From: Campylobacterales bacterium
GTDB lineage: Bacteria; Campylobacterota; Campylobacteria; Campylobacterales; QNZT01
Length of the DNA stretch: 6,102 nucleotides
NCBI GenBank assembly: GCA_015662615.1
Contig: DQTU01000134.1
Span: 1 to 6,102 of the forward strand
Reading direction: 5' to 3'
Position 1 is the first letter of the stretch; each line of letters opens with the position of its first letter. Below are positions 1 to 4,542 of this stretch, in pieces. The notes under the pieces were generated by a model. That model ran no database searches and was not told where the DNA came from. It saw only the letters and a list, made by a program, of their open reading frames with translations. The translations under genes and the position numbers were made by a program.

Positions 1-170
1 TTTCGTTTAACCTCTTTGATGAAACGCTTTTTATCATTTTTCCAGTGATAAGTGACAACTTCAATTTTGTTTGGCCACCCTTTAAAGTTTGATTTATCAA
101 AAAATCTCAATACATAATCAAGATACAGCAACCCCAGTTTTGGTAGTTTTTTATTCTTCTTTTTTCCCAT
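1..170 (-). CDS. Unidentified lysine-rich protein, N-terminal part only (runs off the window)
   Basis: This is the first 56 codons of a leftward gene whose remainder lies beyond position 1. The start is ATG at 170-168, one base after the TAA stop of the ATP-grasp gene. AAAGGCGAG just upstream, inside the end of that gene, serves as ribosome binding site, so the two are almost certainly co-transcribed and translationally coupled. The product begins MGKKKNKKLPKLGLLYLDYV. After a basic tail it shows alternating hydrophobic stretches (LGLLYLDYVLRFF, KIEVVTY) that could be the first strands and helix of an alpha/beta domain; no signal peptide is seen. I do not recognise it. A second ATP-grasp-type enzyme preceded by an N-terminal Rossmann-like lobe is possible given the neighbour, but this is a guess. 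That it is a real gene is well supported by the open frame, ribosome binding site and spacing. Confidence 0.72.
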   Translation of the reverse strand, partial: MGKKKNKKLPKLGLLYLDYVLRFFDKSNFKGWPNKIEVVTYHWKNDKKRFIKEVKR

Positions 171-171
171 T

Positions 172-1080
172 TTACTCGCCTTTTACTTTTCTATCTATCA
201 TGTCGACAATTAAGTCAATTTTTTTATCGTTAAAATTTAACCCTATTTTTTCTTGTTCTGGTGTTGCAAATGCAGGGATTCCGTTTACTTCAAGGACTAC
301 ATAATCCTCTAATTCTCTGTCATATATCAAATCCACACCAGCAATCTCTAAACCACATATTTCAGTTGCTTTTTTTGAGATTTCTACAAGTCTGTCATTT
401 GCTTCTCTTAAAAATATGCTTCCTCCAGCTGTGATATTTGTCTTCCAGCTATCTTTTGGAGCTTTTCTACCATAGCATGCGACAAATTCGCCATCTACGA
501 TATCGATACGAAAATCACTATTGTCATAATCTACAAATTTTTCTACATAAAAGTATCTGATGTCTGTTTGATTTAAAAATGGTAAAAGCATATCAAGTGC
601 TGCTTCATTTTCAATTTTTACAAGACCCATACCACCCCAGCCGTCAGTTGGCTTATAGACGATTTTTCCACCCCATTCACGAAGTACATTTTTAAGTTTT
701 GCCACATCATCTCTATGGCAGAGTTTAAACTCTGGAGTCATTATGTCATGGTGTCTTAAAAGATGAGAAGTTTTAAACTTATCTTCTGTGAGTGAAAATG
801 CAGGATAATTGTTGATAATGGGGATAAACTTATCAAGTGTCTCATAGAGGTAGACTTGATATTGTGTTTGTTGCCCTGCATTGTAGCTGAAAAAGAGGTC
901 AAGCTCTTCCATGATGGTATCATTACAGATGATAGAACCATTTTTTACTATTGCGTTTCTGAGGTTTAAATCCGTTGTTGTTAAGATATCTCGCTCTCTG
1001 AGTTTATCAATCATTTTGTTTTGAATTTGATCACCGCCGCTGTTTTGATACATCCACATTCCGATTTTGTGGTTTGACAT
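172..1080 (-). CDS. ATP-grasp ligase, RimK/glutathione-synthetase-like, 302 aa
   Basis: This is probably a cytoplasmic ATP-dependent carboxylate-amine (or thiol) ligase that activates a carboxylate as acyl-phosphate and joins it to a nucleophile. Visible in order: an N-terminal substrate-domain region (1-95); a central segment (about 96-120, DKFKTSHLLRHHDIMTPEFK) like the RimK/GshB stretch before the ATP site; the ATP-binding lysine in KIVYKP (K143) and flexible glycine loop DGWGGMG (146-152); YVEKFV with E180 near the adenine site; DFRID (R191) and AGGS (218-221); then AGVDLIYD (D250) and VLEVNGIPAF (E264, N266), the usual Mg-binding acid/Asn set. All core ATP-grasp residues look intact. The start at 1080 is preferred because AAAAGGA lies 6 bases upstream; the frame stays open further upstream, but that would cross the divergent promoter. 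The stop is one base before the next gene. The substrate is unknown; RimK-like glutamate ligase, GshB-like or a peptide ligase are all open. Confidence 0.85.
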   Translation of the reverse strand: MSNHKIGMWMYQNSGGDQIQNKMIDKLRERDILTTTDLNLRNAIVKNGSIICNDTIMEELDLFFSYNAGQQTQYQVYLYETLDKFIPIINNYPAFSLTEDKFKTSHLLRHHDIMTPEFKLCHRDDVAKLKNVLREWGGKIVYKPTDGWGGMGLVKIENEAALDMLLPFLNQTDIRYFYVEKFVDYDNSDFRIDIVDGEFVACYGRKAPKDSWKTNITAGGSIFLREANDRLVEISKKATEICGLEIAGVDLIYDRELEDYVVLEVNGIPAFATPEQEKIGLNFNDKKIDLIVDMIDRKVKGE

Positions 1081-1086
1081 TGAAGT

Positions 1087-1093
1087 TCCTTTT
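1087..1093 (-). promoter_or_regulatory. Ribosome binding site fixing the ATP-grasp start
   Basis: On the minus strand AAAAGGA stands 6 bases before the ATG at 1080. No comparable site precedes the longer open frame that would start at 1194, so this site decides the start. Confidence 0.75.
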
Positions 1094-1101
1094 GATAGTA
1101 A

Positions 1102-1114
1102 TGATATAATTATA
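1102..1114. promoter_or_regulatory. Symmetric divergent promoter shared by the ATP-grasp and M20 genes
   Basis: The 10-mer TATAATTATA at 1105-1114 is its own reverse complement, so it gives a perfect TATAAT -10 on both strands. Rightwards, TATAAT is at 1105-1110 with TG at 1102-1103 (extended -10), predicting a start near 1117 and a leader of about 28 bases before the M20 gene. Leftwards, TATAAT is read from 1114 to 1109, predicting a start near 1102 and a leader of about 22 bases before the ATP-grasp gene. The leftward copy lacks the TGn extension, so the rightward promoter is probably stronger. No clear -35 is seen, as is common in Campylobacterota. Confidence 0.65.
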
Positions 1115-1130
1115 CGATACATTAGATACA

Positions 1131-1136
1131 AAAGGG
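1131..1136 (+). promoter_or_regulatory. Ribosome binding site fixing the M20 peptidase start
   Basis: AAAGGG lies 8 bases before the ATG at 1145. The frame is open back to an ATG at 1067, but that codon lies inside the divergent ATP-grasp gene and upstream of the predicted transcription start, so translation from it is unlikely. Confidence 0.7.
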
Positions 1137-1144
1137 TTGCAAAA

Positions 1145-2251
1145 ATGGCTAAAGAGTACGATTTTTCGGAGTTAAAGAGGATTATTGACCTCAATTCTTA
1201 CACAAAGAACAAATTAGGCGTAGATGAGAATGGAAAAATCTTTATAAACTGGATGACTGAGCTTGGTTTTGAGTGTGTTGTACATGAGAGAAAAGAGATA
1301 GGAAATCATCTCCTTTTTAAATCTTCACATGATGATGGCAAAAGTGTTTTACTTTTAGGCCATCTTGATACGGTTTTTCCTCCGATGAGTTTTGAACACT
1401 ATCATGATGATGAAGAGTGGATATATGGTCCTGGGGTGTGTGACATGAAAGGTGGTAACATGGTTGCACTTGAAGCACTTCGAAATGTACATAAAGAGTT
1501 TGGTGAAATCAAAAACATAGATATGTTGCTTGTGAGCGATGAAGAGACTGGAAGTGATGACTCAAAAGCGTTAACTTTGAGTTTGGCGAAGAATTATGAC
1601 TACTGTTTAGTTTATGAAGCGGCTGGTGTAAATGGTGAAGTTGTGACTGGTCGAAAAGGGGTGGGAACATTTTTTATCGATATCAAGGGAAAAGCTTCAC
1701 ATGCTGGCAATGAGTATATAAAAGGGATAAATGCCAATTTAGAAGCAGCACATAAATTGATTGCTTTGACTGAACTCACAAATCTTGAAAAGGGTACGAC
1801 TGTAAATGTAGGAAAATTAGAAGGCGGTATCGGAGCCAATACAATTTCACCTCATGCAAAACTTACTGTTGAGCTTAGATATACAAACATAGATGAGAGA
1901 GATAGAGTTTTAAAAGGCTTTGAACAGATAGTTCAAGACAGTCATGTTGAAGGCACTAAAGCGGTACTTAGTGGAGGGATTCAGCGTGATGTGATGGCTC
2001 CCAATGATAAGCAGTTACAATTTTTACAAAAGATAGAAGAGATTTCAAGGATTGTTATACCTACGGAACAGCGAGGTGGTGTGAGTGATGCAAATCACAT
2101 GGCAAGTAAGGGTGTTGTGACACTAGATGGTTTTGGACCTTTTGGAGATGGTGACCATACGATACATGAGAGGGCAGAAAAAAAGAGTTTCGGAGAAAGA
2201 ATTACACTAAGTACACAAATTTTAACAGCATTCATACAAGGAAAGTTTTAA
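1145..2251 (+). CDS. M20 family zinc metallopeptidase, carboxypeptidase G2-like, 368 aa
   Basis: This is a predicted cytoplasmic di-zinc exopeptidase or amidohydrolase; no signal peptide is visible. Numbering from the start at 1145, it has LGHLDTVFPP (H73, with D75 supporting the metal), GPGVCDMKGG (bridging D100), SDEETG (E133 general base, E134 metal ligand), YEAA (E158 metal ligand), GKASHAGNE (H186 in the lid domain, about 165-280), GGVSDANHMA (311-320), and a C-terminal metal ligand in GDGDHTIHE (H338, with E342 four residues on). The complete metal set and usual length indicate an active enzyme. The closest pattern I recognise is the CPG2/glutamate carboxypeptidase branch of M20, which removes C-terminal amino acids such as glutamate; DapE or ArgE assignments fit less well. 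Its divergent partner is an ATP-grasp ligase, so it may hydrolyse a bond of the type that ligase makes. The true substrate cannot be read from sequence. The stop codon lies in a 12-bp inverted repeat. Confidence 0.88.
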   Translation: MAKEYDFSELKRIIDLNSYTKNKLGVDENGKIFINWMTELGFECVVHERKEIGNHLLFKSSHDDGKSVLLLGHLDTVFPPMSFEHYHDDEEWIYGPGVCDMKGGNMVALEALRNVHKEFGEIKNIDMLLVSDEETGSDDSKALTLSLAKNYDYCLVYEAAGVNGEVVTGRKGVGTFFIDIKGKASHAGNEYIKGINANLEAAHKLIALTELTNLEKGTTVNVGKLEGGIGANTISPHAKLTVELRYTNIDERDRVLKGFEQIVQDSHVEGTKAVLSGGIQRDVMAPNDKQLQFLQKIEEISRIVIPTEQRGGVSDANHMASKGVVTLDGFGPFGDGDHTIHERAEKKSFGERITLSTQILTAFIQGKF

Positions 2252-2278
2252 ATAGGATTAATTAAGTCCTATTTAAAA
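2246..2278. repeat. Perfect 12-bp inverted repeat over the M20 stop codon
   Basis: The arms TTTTAAATAGGA (2246-2257) and TCCTATTTAAAA (2267-2278) are exact reverse complements around a 9-base loop that contains TTAATTAA. The left arm includes the M20 stop codon. It could be the M20 terminator, but no T-run follows the right arm and the stem has only two G:C pairs, so it is not a canonical intrinsic terminator. It ends 7 bases before the putative TG of the next gene's extended -10, so it could equally be an operator or a protein-binding dyad. Confidence 0.6.
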
Positions 2279-2285
2279 TGATTTC

Positions 2286-2294
2286 TGATAAGAT
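2286..2294 (+). promoter_or_regulatory. Putative extended -10 promoter of the small membrane protein gene
   Basis: TGATAAGAT reads as TGn followed by TAAGAT, four of six matches to TATAAT including the key second A and final T. It predicts a start near 2301 and a leader of about 22 bases. Upstream DNA is AT-rich with no clear -35. Moderate evidence only. Confidence 0.4.
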
Positions 2295-2322
2295 TCTACT
2301 ATCAAAAATATAGGGGAATATT

Positions 2323-2523
2323 ATGATAAACAACGAAGAACCATCTCTTGAGAAGATTGAAGATTTTAATGGCAGGGGAAGTGAAGAGAAAAAGCGTACG
2401 GTTAATTTAGTGATTGTGGCTTGTCTTTTTGTAGGTGCAATTTATACAGTTGTCAAGGTAAATTATAGCACGGTCAGTGATCAGTTGAATGTTCAAGATG
2501 GCGTTGCTATTACTATTAAATAG
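2323..2523 (+). CDS. Small single-pass membrane protein of unknown function, 66 aa
   Basis: I do not recognise this protein. AGGGGA, ending 5 bases before the ATG at 2323, is a good ribosome binding site, and a candidate extended -10 precedes it, so it is likely a real gene. Residues 1-25 are charged and hydrophilic, ending in EEKKR. Residues about 26-45 (TVNLVIVACLFVGAIYTVV) form one transmembrane helix. Residues 46-66 are a short polar tail with a possible beta strand (VAITIK). Positive charges before the helix predict an N-terminus in the cytoplasm and a C-terminus in the periplasm. There is one cysteine, within the helix, and no lipobox. It has its own promoter candidate and sits between the M20 gene and a convergent gene, so context gives no function. 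It could be a small subunit or regulator of a membrane complex, but nothing in the sequence shows that. Confidence 0.65.
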   Translation: MINNEEPSLEKIEDFNGRGSEEKKRTVNLVIVACLFVGAIYTVVKVNYSTVSDQLNVQDGVAITIK

Positions 2524-2529
2524 TTTTTA

Positions 2530-2551
2530 GGTTGAGTGTTAGCACTCAACC
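2530..2551. terminator. Hairpin between convergent genes, possible bidirectional terminator
   Basis: GGTTGAGTG (2530-2538) pairs perfectly with CACTCAACC (2543-2551) around the loop TTAG. It starts 7 bases after the membrane protein stop and contains the TGA stop of the convergent nadD-rsfS gene. Its position between two converging genes suits a shared terminator. Neither side has a proper T-run directly after the stem (a pyrimidine-rich stretch with TCTTTT lies further right), so termination efficiency is uncertain. Confidence 0.55.
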
Positions 2552-3430
2552 CTCTTCATCTCTTTTAGATAAAAAATCTTCTATGTTATATCTTGCTCGA
2601 TATTCAGCCGTCATGATATGTATCAAAACATCTCCCAAATCTACAACCGACCAATCATCACTAGGTTCAATTTCTAGATAACTTTCATCTTCTTTTAGAC
2701 CTTTTTTTAGATAATCAACAAGTGCAAGCCCATGTTTTTGTCCTAAAGTGGTAGCGATGATAACTTCATTGACAAAATAATCTGTATCTTTCATGTCAAA
2801 CAGTTGTATATTTTCAGCTTTTTTATCATCTAGAATCTTTATGATATTTTCAATTCTCTCGTTCATTGTTTCCCTGTTGTAGTATTCCGTGATCTCATTT
2901 GCGATGGATTTTGGAAGATATTCTTTTAGTAAAACTGCATTGTAGTGCAATTTGTACATATTTTCTCTTAATTTTGTGGAACTTATATTAACATGAATGT
3001 CCAATTTTTGCAAGTTTTTAGGAATTTTTTCATCATCTCTTGTTGCAACTACAAAATGTACTAACTTTTCAAGCTCTTTATACGCTTTCCAACAGTGCAG
3101 TGTTGGTACATTATCGGCTCCAATAATTAAATATATTTTATCTAAATTATAGTTATTTATAAGATATTTAATTGTTTCTATTGTAGGAACTGGGCGATCT
3201 TGCTCTATCTCGTATTTTAAAACTTTTGCTTTGGGATAGGGAAGTATTAATTTTTCTACCCACTCAAACCTTTTTTCAGCAGATGCAACAAAAGTCTCTT
3301 TAAAAGGATTTAAAAAAGTTGGAACAACAAAAAGTGTATCTATATCAAGTTTTTGTAATGCAATTTTGATAATCTCTTCATGTCCAACATGTGGGGGGTC
3401 AAAGCTCCCACCAAAAACTGCTATATTCAT
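2546..3430 (-). CDS. nadD-rsfS: NadD-RsfS fusion: nicotinate-nucleotide adenylyltransferase joined to ribosomal silencing factor, 294 aa
   Basis: Residues 1 to about 186 form a complete NadD, which adenylates nicotinate mononucleotide with ATP in NAD synthesis. It shows GGSFDPPHVGH (7-17, with the HxGH nucleotidyltransferase signature at 14-17), IIGADNVPTLHCW (102-114) and ISSTKLR (149-155). Residues 189-294 form a complete RsfS/YbeB, which binds ribosomal protein uL14 and blocks subunit joining. It shows KKAENIQLFDMKDTDYFV (203-220), a QKHGLALVDYL stretch (231-241) and DDWSVVDLGDVLIHIM (258-273). In the relatives I know, these are two adjacent genes. Here there is no stop between them and almost no linker. 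M189 (ATG at 2866-2864) matches a normal RsfS start and has AGGGA 4 bases upstream, so free RsfS might also be made. The main start at 3430 has only a weak ribosome binding site (AAAGAAA) but sits at the conserved NadD N-terminus. A recent fusion or a sequencing indel are both possible. Confidence 0.88.
   Translation of the reverse strand: MNIAVFGGSFDPPHVGHEEIIKIALQKLDIDTLFVVPTFLNPFKETFVASAEKRFEWVEKLILPYPKAKVLKYEIEQDRPVPTIETIKYLINNYNLDKIYLIIGADNVPTLHCWKAYKELEKLVHFVVATRDDEKIPKNLQKLDIHVNISSTKLRENMYKLHYNAVLLKEYLPKSIANEITEYYNRETMNERIENIIKILDDKKAENIQLFDMKDTDYFVNEVIIATTLGQKHGLALVDYLKKGLKEDESYLEIEPSDDWSVVDLGDVLIHIMTAEYRARYNIEDFLSKRDEEG
2864..2875 (-). promoter_or_regulatory. Possible internal translation start for stand-alone RsfS
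   Basis: On the minus strand AGGGA (2875-2871) precedes ATG (2866-2864) by 4 bases, a slightly short spacing. The ATG encodes M189 of the fused protein and begins MNERIENIIKIL, a typical RsfS N-terminus. The bases ATGA at the junction contain an out-of-frame TGA, the usual form of a 4-base stop/start overlap. Confidence 0.4.
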
Positions 3431-3487
3431 TAATTTCTTTTAAACCTTATTTAATTTAAACTATTAATTATTTAATCATTTTGCCGA

Positions 3488-3493
3488 TATAAT
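3488..3493 (+). promoter_or_regulatory. -10 element of the gap-pgk-tpiA operon promoter
   Basis: A consensus TATAAT stands 38 bases before the gap start codon, predicting transcription from about 3500 and a leader of about 32 bases. It lacks a TGn extension and a recognisable -35, but the DNA upstream is strongly T/A-rich. Confidence 0.6.
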
Positions 3494-3520
3494 TAGAAGA
3501 ATTATACAGTAAACATAATA

Positions 3521-3526
3521 AAGGAG
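3521..3526 (+). promoter_or_regulatory. Strong ribosome binding site deciding the GTG start of gap
   Basis: AAGGAG lies 5 bases before GTG at 3532. This near-perfect site, plus the conserved ALKVAITGFGRIG N-terminus right after it, fixes the non-ATG start. Confidence 0.85.
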
Positions 3527-3531
3527 ATAGC

Positions 3532-4539
3532 GTGGCATTAAAAGTAGCTATAACAGGTTTTGGTAGGATTGGTAGATGTGTTGCACGGATCATAGAGGAT
3601 AGAGATGATATGGAGTTGGTAGTTGTAAATGATACAACTGCTCCAGAGATGACTAAATATCTTTTAAAATACGATAGTGTTCATGGAACCTTTAAAGGTG
3701 ATGTTGAGTTGCTTGAGGATGATTATATTCAAATCGGTAAATCTAAAGTGAAATTTCTAAATGACAGAGATCCAAAAAAGTTAGATTTTGCAAAGTATGG
3801 GGCCGAGTTACTTTTAGAGTGTACAGGAGCATTTTATACACAAGAAAAAGCGCAGGTATATATAGATATGGGTATCAAAAAAGTACTTTTTTCAGCGCCT
3901 GCAAAAGATAAAGAGACACCAACATTTGTAATGGGTGTAAATGAAGAAGAGTATGCTGGACAAACAATTGTTTCAAATGCAAGTTGTACTACTAACTGTT
4001 TAGCGCCGGTAACAAAAGTGATTGATGATATTTTTGGTATTGATAAAGGATTGGTAACTACGGTTCACTCTTACACAAATGATCAAAATATTTTAGATGT
4101 TAAGCATAGTAAAGATCCTCGTCGTGCTCGTGCGGCTGCTGTGAACATGATTCCTACAACAACAGGTGCAGCAAAAGCAATTGGTTTAGTTATGCCACAT
4201 TTACAAGGTAAACTAAACGGTCAATCAATCCGCGTCCCAACTCCAAATGTTTCTATGATTGATCTTAATGTAATTATTAAAAAAGACGCTACAAAAGAAG
4301 AAGTTAATGCCGCTTTTGAAGCAGCGGAAAAAGGTAAAATGAAAGGATATCTAGAAGTTGATTATGACAACAGAGTCTCTTCTGATTTTGTCGGATCTCC
4401 TATCAGTGCTATTGTTGCTGGAGATTTGACACAAGTTGTTGATGGAAATTTTGTAAAAGTAATGGCATGGTATGACAATGAGTGGGGTTATTCATGTAGG
4501 CTTGTTGATATGGCTGCACACATTACTAAAGGAGCGTAA
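3532..4539 (+). CDS. gap: Glyceraldehyde-3-phosphate dehydrogenase, type I, 335 aa
   Basis: This cytoplasmic tetrameric enzyme interconverts glyceraldehyde-3-phosphate and 1,3-bisphosphoglycerate with NAD(P). It has the Rossmann loop GFGRIG (9-14), cofactor-ribose D34 in VVNDTTAPE, the catalytic motif SNASCTTNC with C152, H179 in TTVHSYTND, TTTGAAKAIG (209-218) for phosphate binding, R234 in IRVPTPNVS, and the C-terminal WYDNEWGYS. Length is normal for the family. The start is GTG with an excellent AAGGAG site. It is the first gene of an operon with pgk and tpiA, and its last codons carry the pgk ribosome binding site. Two cofactor-site features differ from classical NAD-specific enzymes: Thr at 35 after D34 where Leu is usual, and VKHSKDP (190-196) where the reference has LPHKDL, losing the proline that hinders NADP and adding one residue. 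Relaxed NAD/NADP use is therefore possible but unproven. Confidence 0.97.
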   Translation: MALKVAITGFGRIGRCVARIIEDRDDMELVVVNDTTAPEMTKYLLKYDSVHGTFKGDVELLEDDYIQIGKSKVKFLNDRDPKKLDFAKYGAELLLECTGAFYTQEKAQVYIDMGIKKVLFSAPAKDKETPTFVMGVNEEEYAGQTIVSNASCTTNCLAPVTKVIDDIFGIDKGLVTTVHSYTNDQNILDVKHSKDPRRARAAAVNMIPTTTGAAKAIGLVMPHLQGKLNGQSIRVPTPNVSMIDLNVIIKKDATKEEVNAAFEAAEKGKMKGYLEVDYDNRVSSDFVGSPISAIVAGDLTQVVDGNFVKVMAWYDNEWGYSCRLVDMAAHITKGA

Positions 4540-4542
4540 GTT

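Larger units (their letters stand above)
3431..3531. other. Divergent nadD-rsfS / gap intergenic region
   Basis: These 101 bases separate two divergent transcription units. The left two thirds are almost pure A/T, with short T-runs repeated roughly every helical turn, a pattern that often substitutes for a -35 in Campylobacterota. A clear rightward promoter for gap lies on the right side. Leftwards only a weak candidate was found, TGATTAAAT read from 3478 to 3470, an extended -10 with four of six matches. No operator dyad convinced me. Confidence 0.5.

Noticed and set aside
89..304. Plus-strand 71-codon open frame
   Set aside because: It is antisense to the unidentified partial gene and the ATP-grasp 3' end; it is low in complexity and rich in Ser/Phe, as expected of a shadow of AT-rich coding DNA.
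1067..1144. Upstream extension of the M20 frame to an ATG at 1067
   Set aside because: It starts inside the divergent ATP-grasp gene, upstream of the predicted transcription start, and the extra 26 residues show nothing family-like. AAAGGG before 1145 explains the true start.
1081..1194. Upstream extension of the ATP-grasp frame to an ATG at 1194, adding a hydrophobic 38-residue N-terminus that looks like a membrane segment
   Set aside because: It would cross the shared promoter and overlap the M20 coding start; no ribosome binding site precedes it, whereas AAAAGGA precedes the ATG at 1080.
1612..1839. Minus-strand open frame inside the M20 gene; similar shadows at 756-941, 4488-4688 and 5583-5783
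   Set aside because: All lie antisense to well-identified genes and have no plausible family features or independent promoter evidence.
2252..2322. Possible small RNA or riboswitch in the spacer before the small membrane protein
   Set aside because: Apart from the 12-bp dyad there is no conserved-looking structured leader, and the predicted leader is only about 22 bases.
3431..3480. Repeated TTTAA/TTAATT units between nadD-rsfS and gap, considered as an operator or repeat array
   Set aside because: The units are short, irregular and explained by extreme A/T content plus T-run periodicity common upstream of Campylobacterota promoters.
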